Source: Flavobacteriaceae bacterium UBA6268
Lineage (GTDB): Bacteria; Bacteroidota; Bacteroidia; Flavobacteriales; Flavobacteriaceae
Direction of reading: 5' to 3'
Assembly: GCA_002440705.1 (NCBI GenBank)
Contig: DJVA01000086.1
Location: forward strand, 1 to 23,869
Length of the DNA: 23,869 nucleotides
In this document: positions 1-8,128 of the stretch, piece after piece
Layout: every line of letters begins with the position of its first letter
How positions within the stretch are numbered: position 1 is the stretch's first letter
The notes under the pieces: generated by a model
Told to the model about the DNA's origin: nothing
Seen by the model: the letters and a program-made list of their open reading frames with translations, nothing else
The model's database searches: none
Position numbers and translations under genes: made by a program

Positions 1-851
1 TCTGCATGGCCTTTTCCCTGTTTTCCAACTGCGAGCGGGTCTCGCTGTTGTGGATCACGATCCCACTGGGGTGGTGGGTCAATATGGCCTTGGTTTCTAC
101 CTTGTTCACGTTCTGGCCCCCCGCACCGCTGCTGCGGGCAAAATCCCATGAGATATCGGCTGGGTTAATGTCTATTTCAATGCTATCGTCGGCCAATGGG
201 TACACATACACGCTCACAAAACTGGTATGGCGCTTGGCGTTGCTGTCAAAAGGGGAGATGCGCACCAAGCGGTGCACGCCGTTCTCACCTTTCAGCCAGC
301 CAAAGGCAAATTCCCCATCTAGCTCCAGGGTTACAGTCTTCACGCCTGCTACATCCCCAGCCTGGAAGTTCAGTTCCTTAATCGTGTAGCCGTGCTTTTC
401 GGCCCACATCAGGTACATGCGCATCAGCATTTCGGCCCAGTCGCAGCTTTCGGTTCCGCCGGCACCTGCGGTAATTTGCAGCACCGCACTTAGGTCGTCG
501 CCTTCACTGCTCAGCATGTTTCTGAACTCTAAGGCTTCTGTGGCATCCAAGGCTTTCTCGAAGGCTTGGTCTACCTGCTCTTGGGTGCCCTCGCCCTCCT
601 TTAGGAACTCATAAAGGACTTCGGACTCTTCGGTCAGGGACACGGCCTTTTCATAATCCAATACCCACTGTTTAAGGGTACGGAGTTGTTTCATAAAGGC
701 TTCGGCTTCTTGGGGGTGGTTCCAGAAATTGGGGTCGAAGGTCTTTTCTTCGTCGTTGGCGATGGTTATTTTCTTTCCATCCACGTCAAAGATACCTCCT
801 TAACGCAACCAGGCGCTCCCTAAGATCTTTCAGTTGATCTATTGTAGTCAT
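1..851 (-). CDS. prfB: Peptide chain release factor 2 (RF2), 3' end outside window, programmed +1 frameshift
   Basis: RF2 recognises UGA and UAA stop codons and triggers release of the finished peptide on the ribosome. The start ATG is at 851-849. Frame zero encodes 21 residues (MTTIDQLKDLRERL...) and meets an in-frame TGA at 788-786. Slipping by +1 at CTT-T-GAC continues the frame to the window edge, giving about 283 residues of a family usually near 365. Seen in the continued frame: the codon-recognition tripeptide SPF (in RLVRISPFDSNAKRH) and the catalytic GGQ motif (in RSSGAGGQNVNKVETKA). The interrupted frame is the normal autoregulatory arrangement of prfB, not a mutation: low RF2 leads to more frameshifting. 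It is divergent from the metalloprotease gene. The identification is firm; only the C-terminal end is missing. Confidence 0.96.
785..800 (-). promoter_or_regulatory. prfB programmed +1 frameshift signal
   Basis: Read on the minus strand: AGGAGG (800-795), TAT, then the slip codon CTT (791-789), the in-frame stop TGA (788-786) and a C. Spacing and order match the classical prfB signal, an internal Shine-Dalgarno-like hexamer three bases before CUU UGA C. It lets RF2 level control its own synthesis. Confidence 0.94.
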
Positions 852-868
852 AGAATTAATTTCTTTTG

Positions 869-876
869 CAAAAATA
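869..876 (-). promoter_or_regulatory. Candidate prfB -7 promoter element
   Basis: TATTTTTG on the minus strand matches the Bacteroidota -7 consensus TAnnTTTG and lies 18 bases upstream of the prfB ATG. I see no well-placed -33 TTG, so this rests on the -7 box alone. Confidence 0.45.
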
Positions 877-954
877 ACAGGAAAGTAGGCAAGCCGAAAG
901 ACTTTAAAAGTTTTTTTATAGATTTAACCCCCTATAATCTTGGGAGACAAGCTT

Positions 955-3369
955 ATGAAAACAATCCTGACCCCAATCCTACTATGCCTTGGACTTACTT
1001 TGTGCCAAGCCCAATTCCTTAAAGACAAGAAGAACGTCAAGCATTTTGATGGCTTTTTTACGTTTCATTATGTTGAAGACGAAGGCACCCTCTTTCTGGA
1101 AATCCCTCAAGATCGAATCGATCAAGAGTTTCTTTACGTGCATTCCCTGCGCACCGGGCTGGGCTCCAACGACATTGGCCTGGACCGTGGCCAGTTGGGT
1201 GGGGGCGAAGTGGTGAAGTTTATCAAAAGTGGGAAGCAGATCCTTTTGATGCAACCCAACCAACAATACCGTGCCGATACCAACAATCCCCTGGAGCGCA
1301 AATCTATCGAAGAGGCCTTTGCACAATCGGTGCTCTTTGGATTCACCATAAAGGAAACCGAAGGCGGTACCTACCTCATAGACCTAACGCCCTTTTTAAT
1401 GGACGACGTCCATCAAATAGCACACAACCTCAAACAAAGCAAACAAGGAACCTACAAATACGAAGCCTCCCGCAGCACCCTTTGGATGGAACGCACCAAG
1501 GCATTTCCCAAAAATGTGGAGTTCGAGGCATTGCTCACTTTTGAAGGGGAACCCACCAGTTGGGAACTCCCCAGCGTAGCACCCAATGCACAATCCATTT
1601 CGGTCATTCAGCACCTAAGCTTTGTAGCCTTGCCAGAACCTGGGTATGTTCCGCGTCAGTTCGATCCCCGTTGTGGTTCCTATCCCATGACGTATTTGGA
1701 TTACGCCACTCCGGTGGAAGCTTCCATAACCAAACGCTTCATTACCCGCCATCGCTTGGAAAAAAAGGATCCCACAGCCAAGCTCAGCGAAGCGGTGGAA
1801 CCCATCATCTATTACTTGGATCCCGGTACCCCCGAGCCCATCCGGTCTGCATTGTTGGAAGGCGCCAGTTGGTGGAACCAGGCGTTTGAGGCCATTGGCT
1901 ATAAGGATGCCTTTCAGGTAAAAATGCTACCGGAAGAGGCCGACCCCATGGATGTGCGCTACAACGTCATCCAATGGGTGCACCGATCTACCCGCGGATG
2001 GAGCTACGGTTCCACCATCACCGACCCCCGTACTGGGGAAATCATCAAAGGGCACGTAAGTTTGGGAAGCTTGCGCATCCGTCAGGACTTCCTCATTGCC
2101 CAAGCCCTCATGAACCAACCCTTTGCCGTTAGTGATGAAAACAACGGTCCCATGTTGGAAATGGCCCTGGCGCGTATCCGCCAATTGGCAGCGCATGAAG
2201 TGGGCCATACCCTGGGGTTTGCCCATAACTTTGCAGCCAGTACCAACGGTCGTGCTAGTGTAATGGATTACCCACATCCCACCTTAACCCTAAACAATGA
2301 GACCATCAATTTTGGAGATGCCTACGATGTGGGCATAGGGGCTTGGGATAAGGTAACGGTTGCTTACAGCTATGCCACTATTTCTGAGGGAGTGGATGAA
2401 ACCACCTACCTAATGGCACTCTTGGAAGAGGCCTTTGCCAGTGGCCTGCGTTACATAACCGATAGCGACGCACGCCCTACAGGAGGAGCCCACGTTAAAG
2501 CACACCTGTGGGACAATGGGGAGGATGCTTCCCGGGAGTTGGATAACATACTGCGTATACGGGAAGTCGCCATGCGTAACTTTTCCGAAGAAAACATCCG
2601 CAGTGGAGAACCTTTTTCGGTCTTGGAAGATGTGTTCGTGCCGCTCTATTTCCTGCACCGTTATCAAACCGAAGCAGCCGTGAAGCTAATTGGGGGGATG
2701 GACTATGACTATAACTTGAAGGACTATGCAGGGAAAATGCCACAATACCTACCAGAACAGGAACAGATAAGCGCCCTTAATGCAGTTATGAAAACACTGC
2801 AATGGAAACAACTGGCCATTCCCCAAAACCAACTGCGTCTTTTTCCACCCAGGGCTTATGGTTTTGAGCGTACCCGCGAATCGTTCAAAAGCAACATGGG
2901 GGTTACTTTTGATGCACTTGGGGCAGCTGCTACCGCCAGCGAAATGACGTTGGGCTTGTTACTGCATCCGCAGCGCGCCAATCGATTGGTGCAGCAAAAA
3001 GCGCTACAACCCTACAATTTGGGAATGGAAGAGGTTTTGGAGGTACTTACCAGTACGGTGTTTAATTCCAATGCTACTTCCGATTATGAAACCGAAATCC
3101 AACATGCTATACAATACCAAACCCTCCAGCAATTGTTTAAGCTCAACCTCAATGAACAGGCATTGCCACAGGTGAAAGGTTATTGCCGCAATGCTATCGA
3201 TACCATCTACAATCGCTTAAAACGCGACAAGTCGGCTTTTGCCAAAGAACTCATGGTTGAAATTAACCAGTTCAAGGACGACCCCATGGAATTGAAGAAC
3301 AGTGAGGCTCCCAACATTCCCGATGGAAGTCCCATTGGAAGTTTTCAATGCTTCTATGGGCAACAGTAG
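955..3369 (+). CDS. Secreted metzincin-like zinc-dependent metalloprotease (DUF5117/DUF4953 type), 804 aa
   Basis: This is a large predicted exported peptidase. The N-terminus is a signal peptide (MKTILTPILLCLGLTLCQAQ). The zinc site is the extended motif HEVGHTLGFAH: ligands H414, H418 and H424 and catalytic E415. A Met-turn-like SVMDY follows with M437, so the arrangement is metzincin-like. Length and layout fit the Bacteroidota zinc-dependent metalloprotease family of about 800-850 residues, with an N-terminal DUF5118/DUF5117-like region before the catalytic domain. I placed the start at ATG 955. An in-frame TTG at 940 would add five residues before a good signal peptide and is less likely. 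The substrate is unknown. A secreted unknown protein follows 40 bases downstream on the same strand. Confidence 0.88.
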   Translation: MKTILTPILLCLGLTLCQAQFLKDKKNVKHFDGFFTFHYVEDEGTLFLEIPQDRIDQEFLYVHSLRTGLGSNDIGLDRGQLGGGEVVKFIKSGKQILLMQPNQQYRADTNNPLERKSIEEAFAQSVLFGFTIKETEGGTYLIDLTPFLMDDVHQIAHNLKQSKQGTYKYEASRSTLWMERTKAFPKNVEFEALLTFEGEPTSWELPSVAPNAQSISVIQHLSFVALPEPGYVPRQFDPRCGSYPMTYLDYATPVEASITKRFITRHRLEKKDPTAKLSEAVEPIIYYLDPGTPEPIRSALLEGASWWNQAFEAIGYKDAFQVKMLPEEADPMDVRYNVIQWVHRSTRGWSYGSTITDPRTGEIIKGHVSLGSLRIRQDFLIAQALMNQPFAVSDENNGPMLEMALARIRQLAAHEVGHTLGFAHNFAASTNGRASVMDYPHPTLTLNNETINFGDAYDVGIGAWDKVTVAYSYATISEGVDETTYLMALLEEAFASGLRYITDSDARPTGGAHVKAHLWDNGEDASRELDNILRIREVAMRNFSEENIRSGEPFSVLEDVFVPLYFLHRYQTEAAVKLIGGMDYDYNLKDYAGKMPQYLPEQEQISALNAVMKTLQWKQLAIPQNQLRLFPPRAYGFERTRESFKSNMGVTFDALGAAATASEMTLGLLLHPQRANRLVQQKALQPYNLGMEEVLEVLTSTVFNSNATSDYETEIQHAIQYQTLQQLFKLNLNEQALPQVKGYCRNAIDTIYNRLKRDKSAFAKELMVEINQFKDDPMELKNSEAPNIPDGSPIGSFQCFYGQQ

Positions 3370-3380
3370 GATTTCTTTAG

Positions 3381-3388
3381 TACTTTAG
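3381..3388 (+). promoter_or_regulatory. Weak candidate -7 element upstream of the 203-aa secreted protein gene
   Basis: TACTTTAG differs from TAnnTTTG at one position and lies 21 bases before the ATG at 3410. No clear -33 element is seen, and read-through from the metalloprotease gene is also possible. Confidence 0.25.
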
Positions 3389-3409
3389 TGGCCTATTAAA
3401 CACCTCACC

Positions 3410-4021
3410 ATGAAAACACTTTTTCTATTGATTGGGTTATTGGTAGCCACTTCAGGCTTTGCCCAAAATGATGAAGCCTATGTCAATCAGCTTACCAATC
3501 AATTTACCCAAAAGTTGGGTGATAGGGGCATCCACGATTATTTTGTGGCAAAACGTTATTGTTCCGGTACCATTGAAATGTTTAAGATTGCGGGCAAAAT
3601 GTGTACTTCCAAGGGGACCTATTACGAGGTCTATGTGGTGTGGAATGATAACGGAAAGGATTACATGAAAAAGATCGATAATTGTGGCTTATTCCATTCT
3701 CAGGAACTTTCCGATACCAGCCTAACCGATTTTTACAAAAAAGAATGGCCTGCCATTAAGGACGATGAGGTAAAACCCTATGCCTCCGAAAGCTATACCG
3801 GCGAACCCGAATTGCGCAAGAAGGTGCAACCCTGCTACAGGGATTTCCAGTTTCAGATGGGTGAGGTATCGACCACGAAAAGTTTCAACTTGTTTGCCAT
3901 CGGCAACGATTCAGAAGGAAAAAACAGAAACTACACGTTCAACCAAACCCTAAAATTGGTGCAGTTGAATACCCTGATGGACGATGTGTTGTCCAGCCTT
4001 GTTTTCAAGAGACAGGAATAA
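3410..4021 (+). CDS. Secreted protein of unknown function, 203 aa
   Basis: I do not recognise a family. Residues 1-19 form a signal peptide (MKTLFLLIGLLVATSGFAQ), so the product is probably periplasmic or exported. The mature part holds four cysteines (C51, C65, C92, C142), which could form two disulfides, and mixed charged and aromatic segments with no membrane span. The gene sits between a secreted zinc protease and threonine aldolase. The aldolase gene starts only 15 bases after its stop, so the two may share a transcript. Codon use and composition resemble the neighbours. The reading frame is well supported by the signal peptide; the function is open. Confidence 0.8.
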   Translation: MKTLFLLIGLLVATSGFAQNDEAYVNQLTNQFTQKLGDRGIHDYFVAKRYCSGTIEMFKIAGKMCTSKGTYYEVYVVWNDNGKDYMKKIDNCGLFHSQELSDTSLTDFYKKEWPAIKDDEVKPYASESYTGEPELRKKVQPCYRDFQFQMGEVSTTKSFNLFAIGNDSEGKNRNYTFNQTLKLVQLNTLMDDVLSSLVFKRQE

Positions 4022-4036
4022 TAGCCTCCTTAGCGA

Positions 4037-5059
4037 ATGATCGACCTGCGAAGCGATACGGTAACCAAGCCCACCCAAGGAATGCTCGATGCCATGATGG
4101 CTGCACAGGTGGGGGACGATGTGTACAAAGAAGACCCTACTGTAAACACCTTGGAAGAAAAGTTAGCGGCCATGTTTGGTATGGATACGGCCCTCTTCTT
4201 TCCCACGGGAAGTATGGCCAACCAGGCTGCGATCAAATTGCACACCCAACCGGGCGAGCAACTCATCTGTCATGAATGGGCCCATGTTTACAATTACGAA
4301 GGGGGAGGTGCGTCATTCAACAGCGGGGTGTCCTGCAAATTATTGCCCGGCCCCCATGGCCTTATGACAGCTACAGATGTGGAAGCCGCTATCAATCCGC
4401 CCGATTTTTACCACAGTCCGCTTACCACTTTGGTGTGTGTGGAAAATACCACCAATAAAGGGGGAGGGGCCTGTTGGGACATGGAGGTGTTGAAGGAAAT
4501 CAAAACCGTGTGTAAGCAACACGGGCTTCGCTACCACTTGGATGGAGCCCGCTTGTGGAATGCCATGGTTGCTAAAAAAGATAGCCCTAAGGATTTCGGG
4601 GCACTATTCGACACCATATCATTATGCTTCAGCAAAGGGTTGGGAACACCCCTTGGGACGGTTTTGGTAGGAACCCATGAGGCCATGAAAAACGCCATGC
4701 GTGTACGCAAGGTATTGGGTGGGGGCATGCGACAAGTGGGCTATATTGCTGCTGCATGCCTGTATGCACTGGATCACCATGTAGATCGTTTGGTGGACGA
4801 CCACAGTCGGGCACAGGAAATTGGCAATTGCCTGCAGGATATGGATTACATACACCACGTCGAACCCACGCAGACCAACATCGTCATATTTTACCTAAAG
4901 CCACACCTTTCCGAAAAACGGTTTATGGAAGACCTCCTTGCTAGAGGTATTCGTTTAAGCAGTATGGGGCAGGGAAAACTCCGCATCGTCACCCATTTGG
5001 ACTACACACAGGCACAACATCAGGAATTTATTAAGGTGCTTCAAGAATATCGGCCATAA
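4037..5059 (+). CDS. ltaE: Low-specificity L-threonine aldolase
   Basis: This is a cytoplasmic PLP enzyme that cleaves L-threonine or L-allo-threonine to glycine and acetaldehyde. The 340-residue product covers the whole family length. Seen: the N-terminal LRSDTVTKPT, GDDVYKEDPTVNTLE, the phosphate-binding region FFPTGSMANQAAIK, the cofactor aspartate in HLDGARLWNA, and the Schiff-base lysine K200 in SLCFSKGLGTPLG followed by RKVLGGGMRQVG. The start ATG 4037 directly precedes the conserved IDLRSDTV segment, so the start is secure. It lies 15 bases behind the upstream gene, with no Shine-Dalgarno sequence. A strong hairpin terminator begins one base after the stop codon. Other beta-eliminating aldolases of the same fold are possible but fit less well. 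Confidence 0.93.
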   Translation: MIDLRSDTVTKPTQGMLDAMMAAQVGDDVYKEDPTVNTLEEKLAAMFGMDTALFFPTGSMANQAAIKLHTQPGEQLICHEWAHVYNYEGGGASFNSGVSCKLLPGPHGLMTATDVEAAINPPDFYHSPLTTLVCVENTTNKGGGACWDMEVLKEIKTVCKQHGLRYHLDGARLWNAMVAKKDSPKDFGALFDTISLCFSKGLGTPLGTVLVGTHEAMKNAMRVRKVLGGGMRQVGYIAAACLYALDHHVDRLVDDHSRAQEIGNCLQDMDYIHHVEPTQTNIVIFYLKPHLSEKRFMEDLLARGIRLSSMGQGKLRIVTHLDYTQAQHQEFIKVLQEYRP

Positions 5060-5060
5060 A

Positions 5061-5084
5061 AAAAGCTCCACGCAGGAGCTTTTT
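5061..5084 (+). terminator. Intrinsic terminator, probably bidirectional, after threonine aldolase
   Basis: AAAAGCTCC and GGAGCTTTT form a perfect 9-bp stem around the loop ACGCA, with an A tract before and a T tract after. It lies between the convergent threonine aldolase and DUF1508 genes, so it can serve both. Confidence 0.85.
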
Positions 5085-5103
5085 GAGTACCATATCCTTA
5101 AAT

Positions 5104-5424
5104 TTATTCCACTTCCGTAACGTCGGCGCCGGGTGCATTTTTCTTAACGGATTCGATTCCGTTGTTCATTCCGCTTTCGGCAGCATACATCTGGCTGCTT
5201 CCTACAATTTGCCCGTTGGACGATTTAAGGTTGAAGTGAAATTTGCCATTTTTGGCCGTCTTTTTTTCGTACATGCCGTCGTTACCGGAATTTTTCTTTA
5301 CCGACTCGATACCGTTCATGGCGGAAGCCTTGGAGGCATACATCTGGCTGGAAAGAATTACTTGGCCATTGGCAGCTTTCAATACGAAGTGGTATTGGTC
5401 CCCACTTTTCTTTAATTCAAACAT
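5104..5424 (-). CDS. Tandem DUF1508 (YegP-like) protein, 106 aa
   Basis: This small soluble protein is built from two DUF1508 repeats, residues about 2-49 and 52-100. Each has the pattern F-x-L/F-K-(A/S)-(A/S)-NGQ-(I/V)-x-x-SSQMYA followed by NGIESVKKN. Two-copy proteins of this kind are the usual YegP-like form; the molecular role is not established. I chose ATG 5424 (MFELKKSGDQ), where the first repeat begins. An in-frame ATG 16 codons upstream would add residues unlike the family. It follows ybaB on the same strand after about 100 bases and converges on threonine aldolase across a shared terminator. Confidence 0.88.
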   Translation of the reverse strand: MFELKKSGDQYHFVLKAANGQVILSSQMYASKASAMNGIESVKKNSGNDGMYEKKTAKNGKFHFNLKSSNGQIVGSSQMYAAESGMNNGIESVKKNAPGADVTEVE

Positions 5425-5525
5425 ATTCAAGATTTTAGGTGTTAGACTTTTTTCGTTCCATAAATATCGCAAAAAAATATGGTTTTTGAAGCAATTAGCC
5501 CACTTTTATTGACTTGCCAATGGCA

Positions 5526-5849
5526 CTATTTAAACAAATCCAGCCCGGGGATGTTGGGCATGCCTTCCTTGGCCACGGCAGCAATCTCGGTCTCGTGCAC
5601 TTGAGTGGCCTTTTCGATGGCTTTATTGAGCGTAATGATGAGGTAATCTTCCAATTGTTCCTTGTCTTTTAAGAGGCTTTCATCAATCTCAATACTCTTA
5701 ATGGTTCTATTAGCGGTAAGGGTAACACGCAACAATCCGTCGTTGCTTTTTTCATCCACCAACACCGTATCCAAACGTTTTTTGGTAGCTTCCACTTTTT
5801 CTTGGGTTTCCTTGAGTTTCCCCATCATACCCATTAAATCTCCAAACAT
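5526..5849 (-). CDS. ybaB: YbaB/EbfC family nucleoid-associated protein, 107 aa
   Basis: This is a small DNA-binding protein that forms dimers and coats the nucleoid. The 107-residue length is normal for the family. Seen: the N-terminal MFGDLMGMMGKLKETQEKVEATKKRL helix, a central strand region (GLLRVTLTANRTIKSIEIDESLL) with the conserved basic and acidic pattern, and a C-terminal helix ending in NIPGL. In many bacteria ybaB lies beside dnaX and recR; here it does not, and its neighbours are a DUF1508 protein gene and a divergent oligopeptidase gene. A good -7 element lies 27 bases upstream of the ATG. Confidence 0.93.
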   Translation of the reverse strand: MFGDLMGMMGKLKETQEKVEATKKRLDTVLVDEKSNDGLLRVTLTANRTIKSIEIDESLLKDKEQLEDYLIITLNKAIEKATQVHETEIAAVAKEGMPNIPGLDLFK

Positions 5850-5875
5850 GGCTTATAAATTTTAATAATTCCCTG

Positions 5876-5883
5876 CAAATTTA
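5876..5883 (-). promoter_or_regulatory. Candidate ybaB -7 promoter element
   Basis: TAAATTTG on the minus strand is a full match to TAnnTTTG and lies 27 bases upstream of the ybaB ATG. No -33 TTG is seen at the expected distance. Confidence 0.5.
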
Positions 5884-5917
5884 CTATTTTGTGCGTTTGT
5901 AATAGAATTGTCGAGCC

Positions 5918-8053
5918 ATGAAAAATCCCCTATTTATTTTAACAATAACCGTTATTTTTGCGGCTGCTTGCAATCAAACCCACAAAAAAGATCCTGCAAT
6001 GGCATTACAACCCCCCAAAGCCGATAAAAAAGAAAAGCATTTGGAAATACATGGCGACGTGCGTGTGGATCCTTATTACTGGCTCAACGAACGTGACAAC
6101 GAAGAAGTAATCGATTATTTGGAGCGCGAAAACGATTACTACAACCGGATGACCGCTCATACCGAAGGGTTTAAAAAAGCACTTTTTGAGGAGATGAAGT
6201 CCCGTATCAAGGAAGACGACGAATCGGTTCCTTATTTCTACAACGGGTATTACTACATTACCCGCTACGAGACTGGAAAGGATTATCCCATTCATGCGCG
6301 TAAAAAAGGCTCCTTGGATGCAGACGAAGAAATTATGTTTAACGTAAACGATATGGCCGAGGGCTATGCCTATTACAGTTTGAGGGGCATCAATGTGAGT
6401 CCCGATAACAAATGGGTGGCCTATGGCGTGGATACCTTAAGCAGGCGGCAATACACTATTTTTATTAAGAACCTAGAAACCGGTGAGATTCTGAAGGATG
6501 AAATCCTCAACACAACGGGTGGTTCTACTTGGGCCAACGATAACAAAACCCTTTTTTACACCCGAAAAGACGAACAGACACTTCGTGCCGATGAGATTTT
6601 TAGGCACACGGTAGGCGCCGACCCCGAAAAAGACCACTTGGTCTTCAAAGAAACCGACGAAACATTCGGCACCTATGTGTACAAGACCAAATCGGAAAAA
6701 TACCTGATCATAGGGAGCTACAGTACCCTTACTTCTGAATTCCAGTTTTTGGATGCCAACAATCCCAATGGAACTTTCAAAATATTTCAGCCTCGTACCC
6801 GCGGATTGGAATACAGCATTTATCACTTTGGAAATGAATTTTACATCGTGACCAACAAAGACGATGCGACGAATTTCAAACTCATGAAAACTCCCGAAAC
6901 CCAAACTGAGATGGACCATTGGGAAGAGGTGATAGGGCATAGGGAAGACGTGCTACTGGAAGAGATCGATATTTTCAAAGATTATTTAGTGGTCAGCGAG
7001 CGCAACCAGGGATTGAATAAAATTCGGGTCATGCGCTGGGACGGCTCGGAAGATTATTATTTGCCTTTCGACAATGAGACCTACACGGCCTATACGTCGC
7101 AAAACATAGAGTATGATACGCCCATATTGCGTTACAGTTACAATTCGTTGACCACCCCAGCCTCGGTCATCGATTTCCACATGGATACCCGTCAGAAGGA
7201 AGTCAAGAAAGAAACGGAGGTGCTGGGAGGAAAATTTGATAAGAATAATTACGAATCCAAACGGGTTTGGGCCACTGCGGAAGATGGTAAGAAAATTCCT
7301 ATTTCCATGGTGTATCGGAAAGGGGTGAAGCAAAACGGAAAGAACCCCGTATTGCTCTATGGCTATGGCTCGTATGGCGCCACCATCGATCCCTACTTTT
7401 CCACCACCCGATTGTCGTTGTTGGACCGCGGTTTTATATTTGCGATTGCCCACGTGAGGGGCAGCCAATATTTGGGTAGGGCCTGGTACGAGGATGGTAA
7501 ACTGTTGCATAAGAAGAACACCTTTACCGATTTTATAGACGCCTCCAAATTTCTCATTGCAGAAAAATATACAAGTCCCGACCACTTATACGCCATGGGC
7601 GGCTCGGCCGGAGGATTGCTGATGGGTGCCGTTGTAAACATGGCCCCTGAACTGTACCATGGTGTGGTGGCCTCGGTCCCTTTTGTAGACGTAGTGACGA
7701 CCATGTTGGACGATAGCATACCGCTAACCACCGGCGAATATGATGAATGGGGCAACCCCAATGAAAAAGAATATTACTGGTACATCAAATCCTATTCGCC
7801 CTACGACAACGTGAAGGACAAGCCCTATCCCAATCTGCTAGTCACCACAGGATTGCACGACTCCCAGGTACAGTATTGGGAACCTGCCAAATGGGTGGCC
7901 AAACTGCGCGACATGAAGACCGATGACCACTTACTTTTATTGCAAACCAATATGGATGCTGGACATGGCGGGGCTTCGGGACGATTTGAATCGCTGAAGG
8001 AGGTAGCGATGGACTATGCTTTTATACTTGATTTGGAAGGAATTAAAGAGTAA
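5918..8053 (+). CDS. ptrB: Oligopeptidase B-like serine peptidase (S9A), predicted lipoprotein
   Basis: This S9 prolyl-oligopeptidase-fold enzyme should cleave short peptides, in oligopeptidase B typically after basic residues. Residues 1-18 are a lipoprotein signal (MKNPLFILTITVIFAAAC with C18 as lipid site), so it is exported and anchored, unlike the cytosolic E. coli enzyme. An N-terminal beta-propeller region (about 40-430) begins with the family signature VDPYYWLNERDNEEV. The C-terminal alpha/beta hydrolase has nucleophile S563 in GGSAGG, D648 in GLHDSQVQYWEPAKW and H683 in DAGHGGASGRF. The 711-residue length is normal. The gene is divergent from ybaB, and I see no terminator before the capA promoter. 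Confidence 0.93.
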   Translation: MKNPLFILTITVIFAAACNQTHKKDPAMALQPPKADKKEKHLEIHGDVRVDPYYWLNERDNEEVIDYLERENDYYNRMTAHTEGFKKALFEEMKSRIKEDDESVPYFYNGYYYITRYETGKDYPIHARKKGSLDADEEIMFNVNDMAEGYAYYSLRGINVSPDNKWVAYGVDTLSRRQYTIFIKNLETGEILKDEILNTTGGSTWANDNKTLFYTRKDEQTLRADEIFRHTVGADPEKDHLVFKETDETFGTYVYKTKSEKYLIIGSYSTLTSEFQFLDANNPNGTFKIFQPRTRGLEYSIYHFGNEFYIVTNKDDATNFKLMKTPETQTEMDHWEEVIGHREDVLLEEIDIFKDYLVVSERNQGLNKIRVMRWDGSEDYYLPFDNETYTAYTSQNIEYDTPILRYSYNSLTTPASVIDFHMDTRQKEVKKETEVLGGKFDKNNYESKRVWATAEDGKKIPISMVYRKGVKQNGKNPVLLYGYGSYGATIDPYFSTTRLSLLDRGFIFAIAHVRGSQYLGRAWYEDGKLLHKKNTFTDFIDASKFLIAEKYTSPDHLYAMGGSAGGLLMGAVVNMAPELYHGVVASVPFVDVVTTMLDDSIPLTTGEYDEWGNPNEKEYYWYIKSYSPYDNVKDKPYPNLLVTTGLHDSQVQYWEPAKWVAKLRDMKTDDHLLLLQTNMDAGHGGASGRFESLKEVAMDYAFILDLEGIKE

Positions 8054-8068
8054 TTCAATTTTTTGCCG

Positions 8069-8076
8069 TACCTTTG
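8069..8076 (+). promoter_or_regulatory. capA -7 promoter element
   Basis: TACCTTTG is a full match to TAnnTTTG and is followed by TCGC, 52 bases before the capA ATG. No TTG lies at the right distance upstream. It suggests capA can be transcribed independently of the oligopeptidase gene. Confidence 0.6.
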
Positions 8077-8128
8077 TCGCGGTTCTTGTTACGACTAGTG
8101 ATTGAGGACGGCTAATTAAACGTTTTGT

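Noticed and set aside
786..788. In-frame TGA in prfB as a sign of a pseudogene
   Set aside because: The surrounding AGGAGG-TAT-CTT-TGA-C is the conserved programmed frameshift site and the +1 frame stays open with all RF2 motifs.
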